DNA of 64,000 nt from Costus lasius (Eukaryota > Streptophyta > Magnoliopsida > Zingiberales > Costaceae), in contig CM050448.1 in NCBI GenBank assembly GCA_027563935.2, forward strand, positions 63,229,843 through 63,293,842, in the 5' to 3' direction. Of the stretch, positions 10,474-21,144 are shown piece after piece. Made by a program: the position numbers and the translations under genes. Below the pieces are notes generated by a model, which worked only from the letters and a program-made list of their open reading frames with translations, was not told the DNA's origin and ran no database searches. The first letter of the stretch is position 1. Each line of letters opens with the position of its first letter.

Positions 10474-11619
10474 GTTCTCCTTTATTTCAAACTTAAATCC
10501 TTTCTTTGCCAAGCAAGGAATGGATACAATGTTTTTAGTCAACAAAGGTACATAATAACAATTATCTAGTTCTAATTGAAGTCTAGAAGGTAGGGTGAGA
10601 GTCAAAACACCTACAGCAACAGCAGCAACTTGTGCCCCGTTTCCATCTCATAGGTCCATCTCTCCAGGACACACCGATCTACTTTTCTTGAGCCCCTGCA
10701 TATTTGTACAAATATGAGCTCCACATGCAGTATCCAATACCCATGACATAGAAGTAGAAAGGTTGACTTGAGTAACATAATTACCTGAGCTAGAAGCTAA
10801 GGCCAAGCCTTTCTTCTCCTCATTCTGAAGTTGCTTGCATGCCCTCCTCCAGTGACCCTGCTCGCCACAATGGAAGCACCTCTGTTCCTTTGACTTCTTT
10901 ACCTTTTTCTTCAGTGTCTTGGTAGGACCTTTGGCACTACCCTTAGCATGTGCCTTACCCTTCTTCTTCATCTTCTTGGTCGCAGGGACCAAAAGAATAG
11001 AATTGGGTTTGGTCTTACACATCTCACGCTCAGCTGTGTGGAGCATATTCAGTAGTTCCTCCCTTGTGCAATCAATCCGGTTCATGTTAAAATTTATGAT
11101 AAATAGACTAAACCTAGGGGGCAGGGACTGTAGAATAAGATCCACAACCAGCTCGTTATCTATGGTGTGTCCCAGTCTCGTGAGATGATCCACATTCCCA
11201 ATCAACATGAAAACGTGGGGTCTCACTTGTGCACCCTCAGACAACTTGCACCGAAATACTGCTTTGGCAGTGTCATATCTCTCAGTTCCAGCTTGAGCCT
11301 CGAACATCTATTTCATATGCGTGATCATCTGAAAAGCGTTCTACTCACCATATTGCACCTGAAGTTCAGGTGCCATAGTGGCTAGCATGAGACATGTAAC
11401 CTCCAAAGAGTCATCCTGATGCTTTCTAAAAGCATCGCTGCCTGCCGTCCGGGCATTAGGCATAGGAGCCGCTGGAAGAGGCCGTTCGACGACATACAAC
11501 TTCTTCTCGAGCTTGAGGGCTATACTTAAGTTCCGATGCTAGTCAATCAAGTTGGATCCAACCAACTTATCCTTATCGAGAAGGGATGGCAGTGTTTGTC
11601 CGCTAGTGTCAATAGCCAT
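10474..11619 (-). pseudogene. CopB-1 gag-protease remnant (copia)
   Basis: Minus-strand copia Gag beginning at an ATG at 11619, running through a copia Gag domain, a lysine-rich stretch, an intact CCHC zinc knuckle (CFHC...H...C near 10880) and a protease motif DTACG. It then stops abruptly at the LTR start near 10474. Integrase, RT and RNase H are missing. In-frame stops occur in the N-terminal part and after the protease motif, where CGA became TGA. The frame is otherwise continuous. It is a close relative of CopB-2 and a more distant one of CopA. Confidence 0.88.
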
Positions 11620-12660
11620 TGTCCTACAACCAGCAAGAAATAACATATTAGTACTACTTCAAATCATTTAAATTGGACTTGTTTTAAATGATTATGGCTC
11701 CCACTATTTTAATTGAATTAACAACATAGAAAGTCAATCGGGAAATGCGGGATTTCCTAGTGAGATGAGATCCTTATTCCACACAGGGTTTTGCATCCCA
11801 CGAGGGTGGGATGAGATGCACAAAGTGACACATGCTTCTTAAGGTGGGCACGCCGGCCGATTGCTTTAAGCAATTCCCCTTATTGAGACAGTCCAGGCAT
11901 TTCATGTCCAGTGAGGGCTGGATACGACAAGAAACTCAAACTTCTCAACGATGCCTCTAGAGTTTCATCATGTGCCCAGCACATATGAAAATCTAGTCAA
12001 GTCCATTCCTAACCGTTATGTCCAAGGCCAATGAGTTTCCTTGCGAAGACACGTCCAGGGTAAAACTGGACTGGGGAAAGCATTGCCACCACACACCTTC
12101 TAAAGATAAGTGGGTGTGTCCCACGAGGGTGGGAAACAGTTCATAACACCACTGATCGATAACTTGGTAAGGGCCATGCGTTAGAAGGCTACCAGACTTG
12201 ATATTTTGATCGAGGGTTCTTCAGGTCTCATCATTTCAGTTTTATCTTATGTCTAACATTACATGCAAGCAATCATATGGTGATAACATAACGATAAAAC
12301 ATCACAGGCATGCTTTATCTTTTGTTAAGAAATCAAATAAAGGATGATGTGATCATAGCTCATTCAAGACAATGAACCAACCCATGCCAAAAAGAGTTTC
12401 AACTCTTGACCTAGGACTCAATCCCCTAAAACTAGACCTAGCCTAGCTGACCTCTTGCTTGGTCTTCAAGGTTGACTCCAAGGTCCTCCTTTCTATGGTT
12501 TAGCTCTCAAACCCGAGAGGTACTTTTAGGGAAACCCTAGAAGCACTTATAGGTTTGGCCAATGCCATGGATCCTCCTCCAAGGAAGATGCGCCATCTTG
12601 CAAGCCACAAGAGGGATAGCTCACAAGCACAAGGCTCGGCCATACCCTTACTTGCGCCCC
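11620..12660 (-). other. CopB-1 leader, truncated before primer site and 5' LTR
   Basis: This is the untranslated leader upstream of CopB-1 gag, collinear with the CopB-2 leader at 18862-20420. It carries several small hairpins: CATCCCAC/GTGGGATG (11794-11813), TCCAG/CTGGA (11907-11922 and 12054-12070) and TCCCAC/GTGGGA (12119-12134). Homology to the CopB-2 leader fades near 12660, before any primer site. The boundary is approximate. Confidence 0.7.
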
Positions 12661-12913
12661 CTGATGTAGGACGGGAGCGTGTGAAGATGAAACTAATTCA
12701 ATTATTTATTTTTGTTTTTTGATGTGGAAGCATGTAACAAAGTTAATGATTTCAGGTAGTAATTCTTGCGATGCCTTCTAGGATGACTCGTTGCCTCTAA
12801 AATGAAACCATCTCTGATCCGAGAGGTAGAACAAGATTTGTGTTTCCTAATCGTGCCAAGGTTATAAACTTTTGTTCTGCCAACTTCTTAAAATTCCTGC
12901 ACAAAGAAGACTA
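12661..12913. other. unclassified AT-rich stretch
   Basis: It lies between the broken CopB-1 leader and the inverted repeat. I see no convincing coding frame, LTR terminus or primer site. It could belong to the element that carries the inverted repeat or to the target DNA. Confidence 0.4.
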
Positions 12914-13828
12914 ATACGATGCTCACTTGCAGCCAACAATGGAAACATCTCCAACGTCTCTCTCTGCTGCCGAAGATGGAAACTCCAACACTCGCCTGCA
13001 ACGTCTGCCAAAGCTTCCCCTATATGTATCTCTCGTTTGCATCCTTGTAATACCAGATTTGTTGAATGAATGAAATAGGTTTTTCCTTCCAATGGAATCG
13101 GATGTTTCCTATCCTCTTCCACTCTGAAGTGCTTGTGTCACCTAGCTTTCCCTTCCTCCTCTTTCCCCAAACTCTCCTGCTCCGCAGCAAGCATCCGCAC
13201 ATTTCAGCCAACTTCCAGATTTCCAAAATTTTGGAAGCTCGCCGCCAACGATCTAGCCAGCGGATCTCCGCTAGATTTCGGCCACCATTCCTCCTCCCAC
13301 TGAAGAATCTCCAGCCTCCAGCATCTGCCCATCCACCCCTCCGATCGCTAGAATCGGAAGAAGCTGGGCGTGATGGTGATTCTTCCGATTCTAGCGATCG
13401 GAGGGGTGGATGGGCAGATGCTGGAGGCTGGAGATTCTTCAGTGGGAGGAGGAATGGTGGCCGAAATCTAGCGGAGATCCGCTGGCTAGATCGTTGGCGG
13501 TGAGCTTCCAAAATTTTGGAAATCTGGAAGTTGGCTAAAATGTGCGGATGCTTGCTGCGGAGCAGGAGAGTTTGGGGAAGGAGGAGGAAGGGAAAGCTAG
13601 GTGACACAAGCACTTCAGAGTGGAAGGGGATAGGAAACATCCGATTCCATTGGAAGAAAAAACCTATTTCATTCATTCAACAAATCTGGTATTACAAGGA
13701 TGCAAACGAGAGATACATATAGGGGAAGCTTTGGCAGACGTTGCAGGTGAGTGTTGGAGTTTCCATCTTCGGTAGCAGAGAGAGACGTTGGAGATGTTTC
13801 CATTGTTGGCTGCAAGTGAGCATCGTAT
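12914..13828. repeat. 449-bp near-perfect inverted repeat (giant hairpin)
   Basis: The left arm 12914-13362 and right arm 13380-13828 are reverse complements around a 17-base spacer centred on 13371. The first and last paired bases give the same axis, so there is no net length difference between the arms, and only scattered mismatches are visible. Because of this symmetry both strands encode nearly the same open frame, which explains the mirror ORFs; that is not evidence for a protein. A transcript would fold into a long double-stranded hairpin. It could be a foldback or MULE-like element, or an inverted duplication of a gene fragment. I found no target-site duplication. Confidence 0.9.
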
Positions 13829-14115
13829 CGTTCCAGCGTTGGAGATGAGCGTTGTGCAAAGAGACGTGGGAGAGTTTCCACTTTTGGCTCCAAGTGTGCG
13901 TGGCAAGGATCAGCGTTGATGTTGGGCTTTGACTTGACATTGAAGATATTTGGTCCTAACATGCGTCTTTAGTTTATTGAATGGTTGAAGTAGTGCTCTT
14001 CCAATTACTGAGCTAGCTTTAAGGATGAGCTTGCTAGCTTATTTAAGAGCTTCCACGTATTTGGCTAGGGTACTCGTAGACTCCATTTATATCTCTCTTA
14101 TTGCCAAATTTGAAC
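13829..14115. other. unclassified flank with a degenerate repeat of the inverted-repeat end
   Basis: Positions 13845-13910 loosely repeat the right-arm end (AGAGACGT...GTTTCCA..TTTGGCT.CAAGTG), a degenerate direct repeat of about 75 bp. A short direct repeat around GAGC(T)TGCTAGCTT lies near 14010-14050. No gene is recognisable. Confidence 0.45.
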
Positions 14116-15231
14116 TCCTTCAAATCATGTTTCTGAACCATACTTTGAGGATACTAAAAATTCTAGGTTAAAATCCATGCTTGAAAAATTCATGACAAAT
14201 CAAATTCAAATCATGACAAATCGAAGTAAGAAAATTGAAGATCTTCAAGGGATAATTAGTCAGCTTGCTTCTCAAGTAGAATCTTTAACAGCTCATAAGA
14301 AAATTTTGGAAACCCAGATAGCACAACAATCTTGTTTATTTGATTTTAATTTGGAAACTGAAGAAATTTATTTAGAAAATCCCCCCTCTGATCATGATTG
14401 TTTTGAGATTGAGCCTTTTATGAACATTAATGAATCTCACTCTAATTTTGATGATTGTAAAATTGACTCATCTGATAATTTATTTGTGGAGAAATTTGAG
14501 AAAATTGATTTTGTTAATTCTCCCTTCGATTCTAATGATACTTCTGAAATTGATTCTTTTGATGATGTATTATTTGTGGTTGAATCTGATGAAGGATATG
14601 AGGGGACTAATTTAGAAAAATCTTACTCTGATTTTGTTAGTAATTTTGAAATTGATGAAGTGCATGAAGAACTTCTTTATTTGAAGGTCTTCAAGGGATA
14701 ATTAGTCAGCTTCCTTCTCAAGTAGAATCTTTAACAGCTCATAAGGAAATTTTGGAAACCCAGATAGCACAGCAATCTTGTTTATTTGAGTTTGATTTGG
14801 AAACTGAAGAAATTGATTTAGAAAATTCCCCCTCTAATTATGATTGTTTTGAGATTGAGCCTTATGTGAATATTAATGAATCTTACTCTGATTTTGATGA
14901 TTGTAAAATTGATTCAACTGATAATTTATTTGTGGAAAAATTTGAGAAAATTGATTTTGTTAAATCTCCATTTGATTCTAATGATAGTTTTGAAATTGAT
15001 TCTTTTGATGATATATTATTTGTGGTTGAATCTGATGAAGGATATGAGGGGACTGATTTAGAAAACTCTTACTCTGATTTTGTTAGTAATTTTGAAATTG
15101 ATGAAGTGCATGAAGAACTTGAAAAGAATTTGAAAATTATGAATATTGATGAATCTCACTCTGATGCTTTGCCCATGTCTACTGATCTATTTGAAAATTT
15201 ATTCTTTATTGAGGTATCTAATGTGAGATAG
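14116..15231 (+). pseudogene. GypA-1 Gag-type fragment followed by duplicated acidic ORF
   Basis: The frame near 14116-14330 encodes a coiled-coil-like segment (LEKFMTNQIQIM, then IEDLQGIISQLASQVESL). It resembles the region after the capsid domain in Athila/Tat gypsy Gags. A strongly acidic segment rich in Asp, Glu, Phe and Ser follows. A unit of about 446 bp (14243-14688) is then repeated at 14689 to about 15120. Because 446 is not a multiple of three, the second copy is read in another frame (14752-15231). No protease, RT or integrase is found. The Gag assignment rests on family resemblance; the acidic part I do not recognise. Confidence 0.6.
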
Positions 15232-15300
15232 AAAGACTGTTTTCATTATCCAATACTTGAATCTTTTGATCAAAGTCCTATTGCAATTGAAGATATAAAT

Positions 15301-15534
15301 TTGAAGAAAGGACTAATGATTTTGCTTTCTAATAAATTTAAGAAGATTATTGAATATCCTTTGAGTGGAATTGAAAATTTTGATTTTGATTTCTGCATGT
15401 TTGAGAAAGCCATGTCAATCTTGATTTATATGAAATTTTGGATATTTGGATTAGTGGCTAAACTTTTAGGACAACGGAAAAGCAGAAAGTTATATGCTAT
15501 TTACTACGGTATTGATCCACCTGCTTCACCATGA
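15301..15534 (+). pseudogene. short ORF of GypA-1, unknown product
   Basis: A 77-codon frame ending just before the conserved gypsy word TTGGGAGGCAACCC at about 15579. I do not recognise the product. Its place directly ahead of that word matches where pol ends in GypA-2, but the residues do not look like integrase. Confidence 0.4.
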
Positions 15535-15693
15535 TGTTTGATTTTTGGTCATGCTATGGACCTAAAAACTAGCACTTTTTGGGAGGCAACCCAAGCACTC
15601 TTTTTTTAGTTAGTTTCTTTTATTTTACTTTATTTTTAGAACTAATATTTTCTTCTCTTTTTACAGGAAAAATAAATTTTGCGCAAAATACGG
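15535..15693 (+). other. GypA-1 post-coding segment with splice-acceptor-like tract
   Basis: Contains TTGGGAGGCAACCCAAGC, an AT-rich run and then TTTTCTTCTCTTTTTACAG ending at 15666, followed by a sequence reaching AAATACGGC. The same order occurs on the minus strand of GypA-2 at 29700-29860. The segment then joins CopB-2 pol without a visible LTR. Confidence 0.6.
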
Positions 15694-18600
15694 CCTGCGT
15701 GGTGGGACACTGGCTCTTTGAGAGAGTAAGACCATATCTCACTGGAAGGTATCCTTTTTTGAATTGCTCCAAGTTGAACCTCTCCAAGACCTTATCAATG
15801 TAGGTACATGGACTAAGGGTCAGGAGCCTCTGGATCTATCCCGGTAGATCCTCACACCTAGGATATAGGTGGCCTCCCCTAAGTCCTTCATCTCGAAACA
15901 CTTCCCTAACCATGTCTTCACAGCTTGAAGACTAGCGATGTCGTTTCCGATGAGCAGTATGCCATCGGCATACAAGACCAGAAAAGTCACCAAGCTCCCA
16001 CTGAATTTTCTGCATACACAAGCGTCAACTTCGCTTTTGATAAAGCCATAATCTCTCACAGCTTCATTAAACCGAAGATTCCAACTTCGAGATGCTTGCT
16101 TTAATTCATAAATGGATTTCTTTAGCCTGCAGACCTTATTGGCATCTGCAGGATGGATGAAGCCATCAGGTTGTGTCATGTACACATCCTCAGCCAGCTT
16201 CCCCTTAAGGAATGCTGTCTTCACATCTATCTGCCATATCTCATAGTCATGATATGCATCTATAGCAAGCAGAATCCGAATGGATTTGATCATGGCAACC
16301 GGCGAGAAGGTTTCATCATAGTCTACCCTGTGGACTTGTTTGAATCCCTTAGCCACTAGTATACATTTATAGGTAACTATGTTGCCATCTATGTTTGTCT
16401 TCCTCTTGAAGACCCATTTACACCTTATGTGTTTTAGCCAATCAGGCAGCTCAACCAAATCCCAGACTTGGTTAGCTGACATGGAATCCATCTCGGATCT
16501 CATAGCCTCAAGCCATTTCTGGGAATCCAGTCCACTGACCGCCTCATCATAAGTCATGGGTTCATCCTCAATGATGAAGATCCCTTTGTGTTGAGTCGGT
16601 AGCGACCCATACCTCTCAGGCACACGACGAATCCTCCCAGACCTACGTGGGGCTTGTGTCTGAGCCTCAGGTTGCCCAGCAACCTGTGCATGTGGCTTAG
16701 GATCCATCTCTGTGTCTTGTGGTTGCACTTGGACCTCGTCCAAGTTAAACTTTCTCCCACTAACTTCTTTCATGAGAAATTCTTTCTCAAGAAAGACAAC
16801 ACCCCGAGGAACAAAAACTTTGTTCTCGCTAGGAACTTAGAAGTAGTAACTCTTAGTTTCCTTAGGGTACCCCACAAACACACATTTATCATATCTAGGT
16901 TCTAGCTTGCTAGAATCCTAACGTTTGACATAAGCCTCACATCCCCATATCTTAATAAAAGTGAGATTAGGGCATCTCCCACTCCATACCTCGTATGGTG
17001 TCTTGGAGACACTCTTAGATGGAACGTTATTCAGTATCAGAGAATCTGTCTCAAGTGCATGACCCCATAATGAGGGAGGTAGAGTTGCATGACTCATCAT
17101 AGACCGAACCATGTCCAACAAAGTTCGATTTCTCCTTTCAGACATACCATTCCATTGAAGTTTTCCAGGAAGAGTGAGTTGGGATAGGATCCCACACTCT
17201 CTCAAATAGTCAAAGAACTCACCACTTAGGTACCCTCTACCACGATCTGATCGAAGGGCCTTAATGGATCTACCAAGCTGGTTCTCTACTTCATGTCTGA
17301 ACTTCTTAAATTTTTCAAAGTATTCAGACTTATGTCTCATCAAGTAGACATAACCATATCTACTGAAGTCATCAGTAAATGTGATGAAGTAGTTATACCC
17401 TCCTCTGGCTTGTTTATTGGATGGGCCACACACATAAGTATGTATGAGATCCAATAAACCTCCTGCCCTCTCACCAATCTTGGTGAAGGGCGCTTTTGTC
17501 ATATTCCCTAATAAACAAGGCTCACAAGTTTCAAATTCCTCCAAGGAACTTGAATCTAACAACTCATTTACATGGAGTTGTTGGATACGATTTTTGTTTA
17601 TATGGGCTAATCGACAATGCCAAAGGAAAGCACCAACTGAACCACTCAGTTTGGTCCTTTTATTATTTATGTTACAAATAGAACTATCCATGTCCAAGAC
17701 ATATAACCCATTGCATAAAGTACCCTTCCCATAAAACATGTTTGCAAATGAGAAAGAACAAGAGTTCTCCTTTATTTCAAACTTAAATTCATTCTTTGCC
17801 AAGCAAGGAATGGATACAATATTTTTAGTAAGTGAAGGCACATAGTAGCAATGATCTAGTTCTAATTGAAGTCCAGAAGGTAGGGAGAGAGTCAAAACTC
17901 CTATAGCAACAGCAGCAACTTGTGCCCCGTTTCCAACTCGTAGGTCAATATCTCCAGGCCGCACCGATCTAGTTTTCTTGAGCCCCTGCATATTTGTACA
18001 AATATGAGCTCCACATGCGGTATCCAATACTCATGACATAGAAGTAGAAAGGCTTACTTCAGTAACATAAGTACCTGAGCAAGAAGCTAAGGCCAAACCA
18101 TTCTTCTCATCATTCTAAAGTTGCTTGCAGTCCCTCCTCCAGTGACCCTGCTCGCCACAGTGGAAGCACCTCTAGTCCTTTGACTTCTTTGCCTTTTTCT
18201 TCAGGGCCTTGTTAGGACCCTTGGCACTACCCTTAGCACGTGCCTTACCCTTCTTCTTCATCTTCTTGGCCGTAGGGACGAAAAGAACATAATTGGGTTT
18301 GGTCTTTCCCATTTCACGCTCGGTTGTTTGGAACATATTCAACAGTTCCTCCCATGTGCAATCAATCCGGTTCATATTGAAATTTATAATAAATCGACTG
18401 AAGCTAGGGGGCAGGGACTGTAGAATAAGATCCATCTTCCCAATCATCTTGAGAACATGGGGTCTTACTGGTGCACCTTCAGATAACTTGCACCGAAAGA
18501 TTGCTTTGGCAGTGTCATATATCTTAGTTCTTGCCTAAGCCTCGAACATCTGTTTCAAATGAGTAATCATTTGAAAAGCATTCTACTCCTCATATTGCAC

Positions 18601-18861
18601 CTGAAGCTCAGGTGCCATAGTGGCTAACATGAGACATGCTACCTCCAAAGAGTCATCCTAATGCTTTCTAAAAGCATCCCTATCTGTCGTTCAGGCATTA
18701 GGCGCAGGAGCCGCAAGAAGAGGCTGCTCAAGGGCATACAACTTCTTCTCGAGCTTGAGGGCTATCCTCAAGTTCCGATGCTAGTCCATAAAGTTGGTTC
18801 CAACCAACTTATCCTTATCAAGAAGTGATCGCAGTGTCAATCCGCTATTGTTCATTGCCAT
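15694..18861 (-). pseudogene. CopB-2 Gag-Pol, decayed (copia)
   Basis: A minus-strand copia polyprotein starting at an ATG at 18861. Order: Gag, zinc knuckle CFHCGEQGHWRRDC near 18150, protease DTACG near 18010, integrase (HCRLAH and CEPC zinc residues), RT, and the start of the RT-RNase H connection, which is cut near 15694. Many in-frame stops break it. Compared with CopB-1, an in-frame deletion of about 18 codons removes the Gag segment before DLILQSLP. Key residues are lost: the first integrase aspartate reads HTYVCGP where relatives have HSDVCGP, and the RT centre reads YADG instead of YVDD. The element is inactive. Confidence 0.9.
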
Positions 18862-20420
18862 TGTTCTACAACAGTCAAGAAACAGCAAATTAGTACTACT
18901 TCAAATCATTTAAACTGGACTTGTTTTAAATGAATATGGCTCCCACTATTTTAATCGAATTGACAACCCACAAAGTCAATCGAGAAATTTAAGATTTCCT
19001 AGTGAGATGGGGTCCTTATTCCACATGAGGCTTCGCATTCCACGAGGGTAGGATGAGATGCACAGAGTGACCTATGCTTCCTGAGGTGGGCACGTCGACC
19101 GATTGCTCTAAGCAATTACCCTTATTGAGATAGTATAGGCATTCCATGTCCAGTGAGGGCTGGATACAACATGAAACCCTAACCTCTTAATGATGCCTCT
19201 AGAGTTTCATCATGTGCCTAGCATATATGAAAATCTAGTCAAGTCCATTCATAACCGTTATGCCTAGGTCCAACGAGTTTCCTTGCGAAGGCACGCCCAG
19301 GTTAAAACTGGACTTGGGAAACCATTGCCACCACACACTTTCTAAAGATAAGTGGGTGTGTCCCATAGGGGTGGGAAACAGTTCACAACTCCACTGATTG
19401 ATAACTTAATATTTTAATTGAGGGTTTTTGTTTAAGGTCTCATCAGTTTTATCTTATTTCTAACAATACAGGCATGCAATCCTATAGTGATAACATAACG
19501 ATAAAACATCACAGGCATGCCAAAAGGAGGTTCAACTCTTGACTTAGGACTCAAGCTCCTTAAAACTAGACCAAGCCTAGCCGACCTCTAGCTTGGTCTT
19601 CAAGGTTGGCTCCAAGGTCCTCCTATCCATGGTTTAGCTCTCAAACCCTAGAGGTAGTTCTAGGGAAACTCTAGAAGCACACCCCATGGTTTGGCCAATG
19701 CCATGGGCTTCCTCCAAAGGTGAACCGCCACCTTGCAAGGGCCAAGATGGCTACTCACAAGCCCTAAGGCTCGGCCTTGCCCTCTTGCGCCATCATGCAA
19801 GCAAGCGCCACCCTAAGTTGAAGCTTGCGCACCAAGCCTCTAGCATGCGCCAATCATCCAAGGATGTATCCCCTATTCTTCATCATAAGCAATTTTACAA
19901 AACAAAAGAAAGAGATGGCAAGCAGGCCGCACATGGATGCATCACAGGCATGCAAAGAGGCTTAAGTTTTGACCACAACATTATGCACAACTAAGGTATT
20001 TACTCATGCAATTCTACATTCTCATGAAAAACATAAAATCTAAAATTTTACTTTTTCATAAAACAAGTCTCTTTTCCTCATCTTCTAATCACAAATCTTT
20101 TGGTTATTCGCGATTAGTTTTCATGATGATTTCATCGATCCTTTCGGCTAGCAATTTTGTCAGATTAAGAGACCCGGCCAGTCCGAAGACACAATGCCCG
20201 TCCTACTTGACAACACTATGTGTGCCTTTGATCTTTAAATCAAGCAAGAAAAATAACCCAAAAATCCAAAAGAGATTGACAAGATGATAGGAACAAGAAA
20301 CCCTAATTTTTCTTACTTAGAAAAATTCATGAGCCATGTGATCATGCAATTTGCGAAAATTGAGATATGGCATGTGACCAAGGAAAAGCATGAAATTACA
20401 TCATTTGAGTCTCGCAAGTC
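18862..20420 (-). other. CopB-2 leader
   Basis: Untranslated leader collinear with that of CopB-1, with weaker versions of the same small hairpins (for example TCCAG/CTGGA around a TGAGGG loop near 19150). It extends from gag to a degenerate primer site. Positive-strand frames in it (for example 19686-19994) have no support as genes. Confidence 0.7.
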
Positions 20421-20432
20421 GCTTTGATACAC
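20421..20432 (-). other. CopB-2 primer-binding site, degenerate
   Basis: Read on the minus strand this is a mutated form of TGGTATCAGAGC, lying directly against the LTR end. It marks the 5' side of CopB-2. Confidence 0.6.
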
Positions 20433-21144
20433 TATTGGGAAACCCCAGGGATATTTTATAATTTTTCGGAGTCATATCAACACAAATACATTGCACAGCA
20501 GAAGATTATCCCCAAAATAGGCCAGTCCCAAAAACCCAGTGAAGATCGTCATGCGAGGGAGTCGACACGATGAGTTAGAAAATACCTTAAAGCAAGACGA
20601 GGCTGATGTTGAGGTAGGCACCCAAGCATGCGCCCTCTACAGTCTCACACACACGGATGCCTCGAGCTCTCTTCTTCCACGCCCTGTGCTAGCCTCGGGA
20701 AGAAGATCCAAGCATTAGGGAGACCTCCACTTTACTTGAGCCACCATCTAGATAAGTTGCGCCAAGAAGGAAGAGGGAAGAAGACAAGCCGCCAAGAACC
20801 AATGCTCCTTGCGCCAAGAGGAAAGGAGGAAGAAGGCTTGCGGCTATGAAGATGGAAGAAGATTGTGCCAAGCTTTGATGTCCTCACCCTTATGCCTTGC
20901 TCTCGCCAATTGATGTTCATGCCTCTTGAATTTTTGCATCACTTTGAGTCCCACGCATACTTCTATTATATAGAAGTAAGGGGTGGCAAGGCAAGAGGGA
21001 TGTGGGCGCAAGTCATGAAGAAAAAGGGGGTGGCTAGGGTTAAGGGGAGGCAATTAGGGTTTTGGGTTTTGGTAACTCTCCAAGAGTTTGCCATAAATTT
21101 CCTCTAATCACCTAGGACTTACCATGTAAATCCAACATGCCTTA
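20433..21144 (-). repeat. CopB-2 5' LTR, truncated
   Basis: Reversed copy of the last ~700 bp of the CopB LTR. Its terminus (minus strand ...GGGGTTTCCCAATA) matches the CopB-3 end at 26447 with one change. It breaks off near 21144 at a junction with plus-strand CopB-3 pol. Confidence 0.8.

Noticed and set aside
13020..13676. Long ORFs on both strands with nearly the same protein sequence
   Set aside because: They arise because the DNA is an inverted repeat; the two frames mirror each other and show no known domain.
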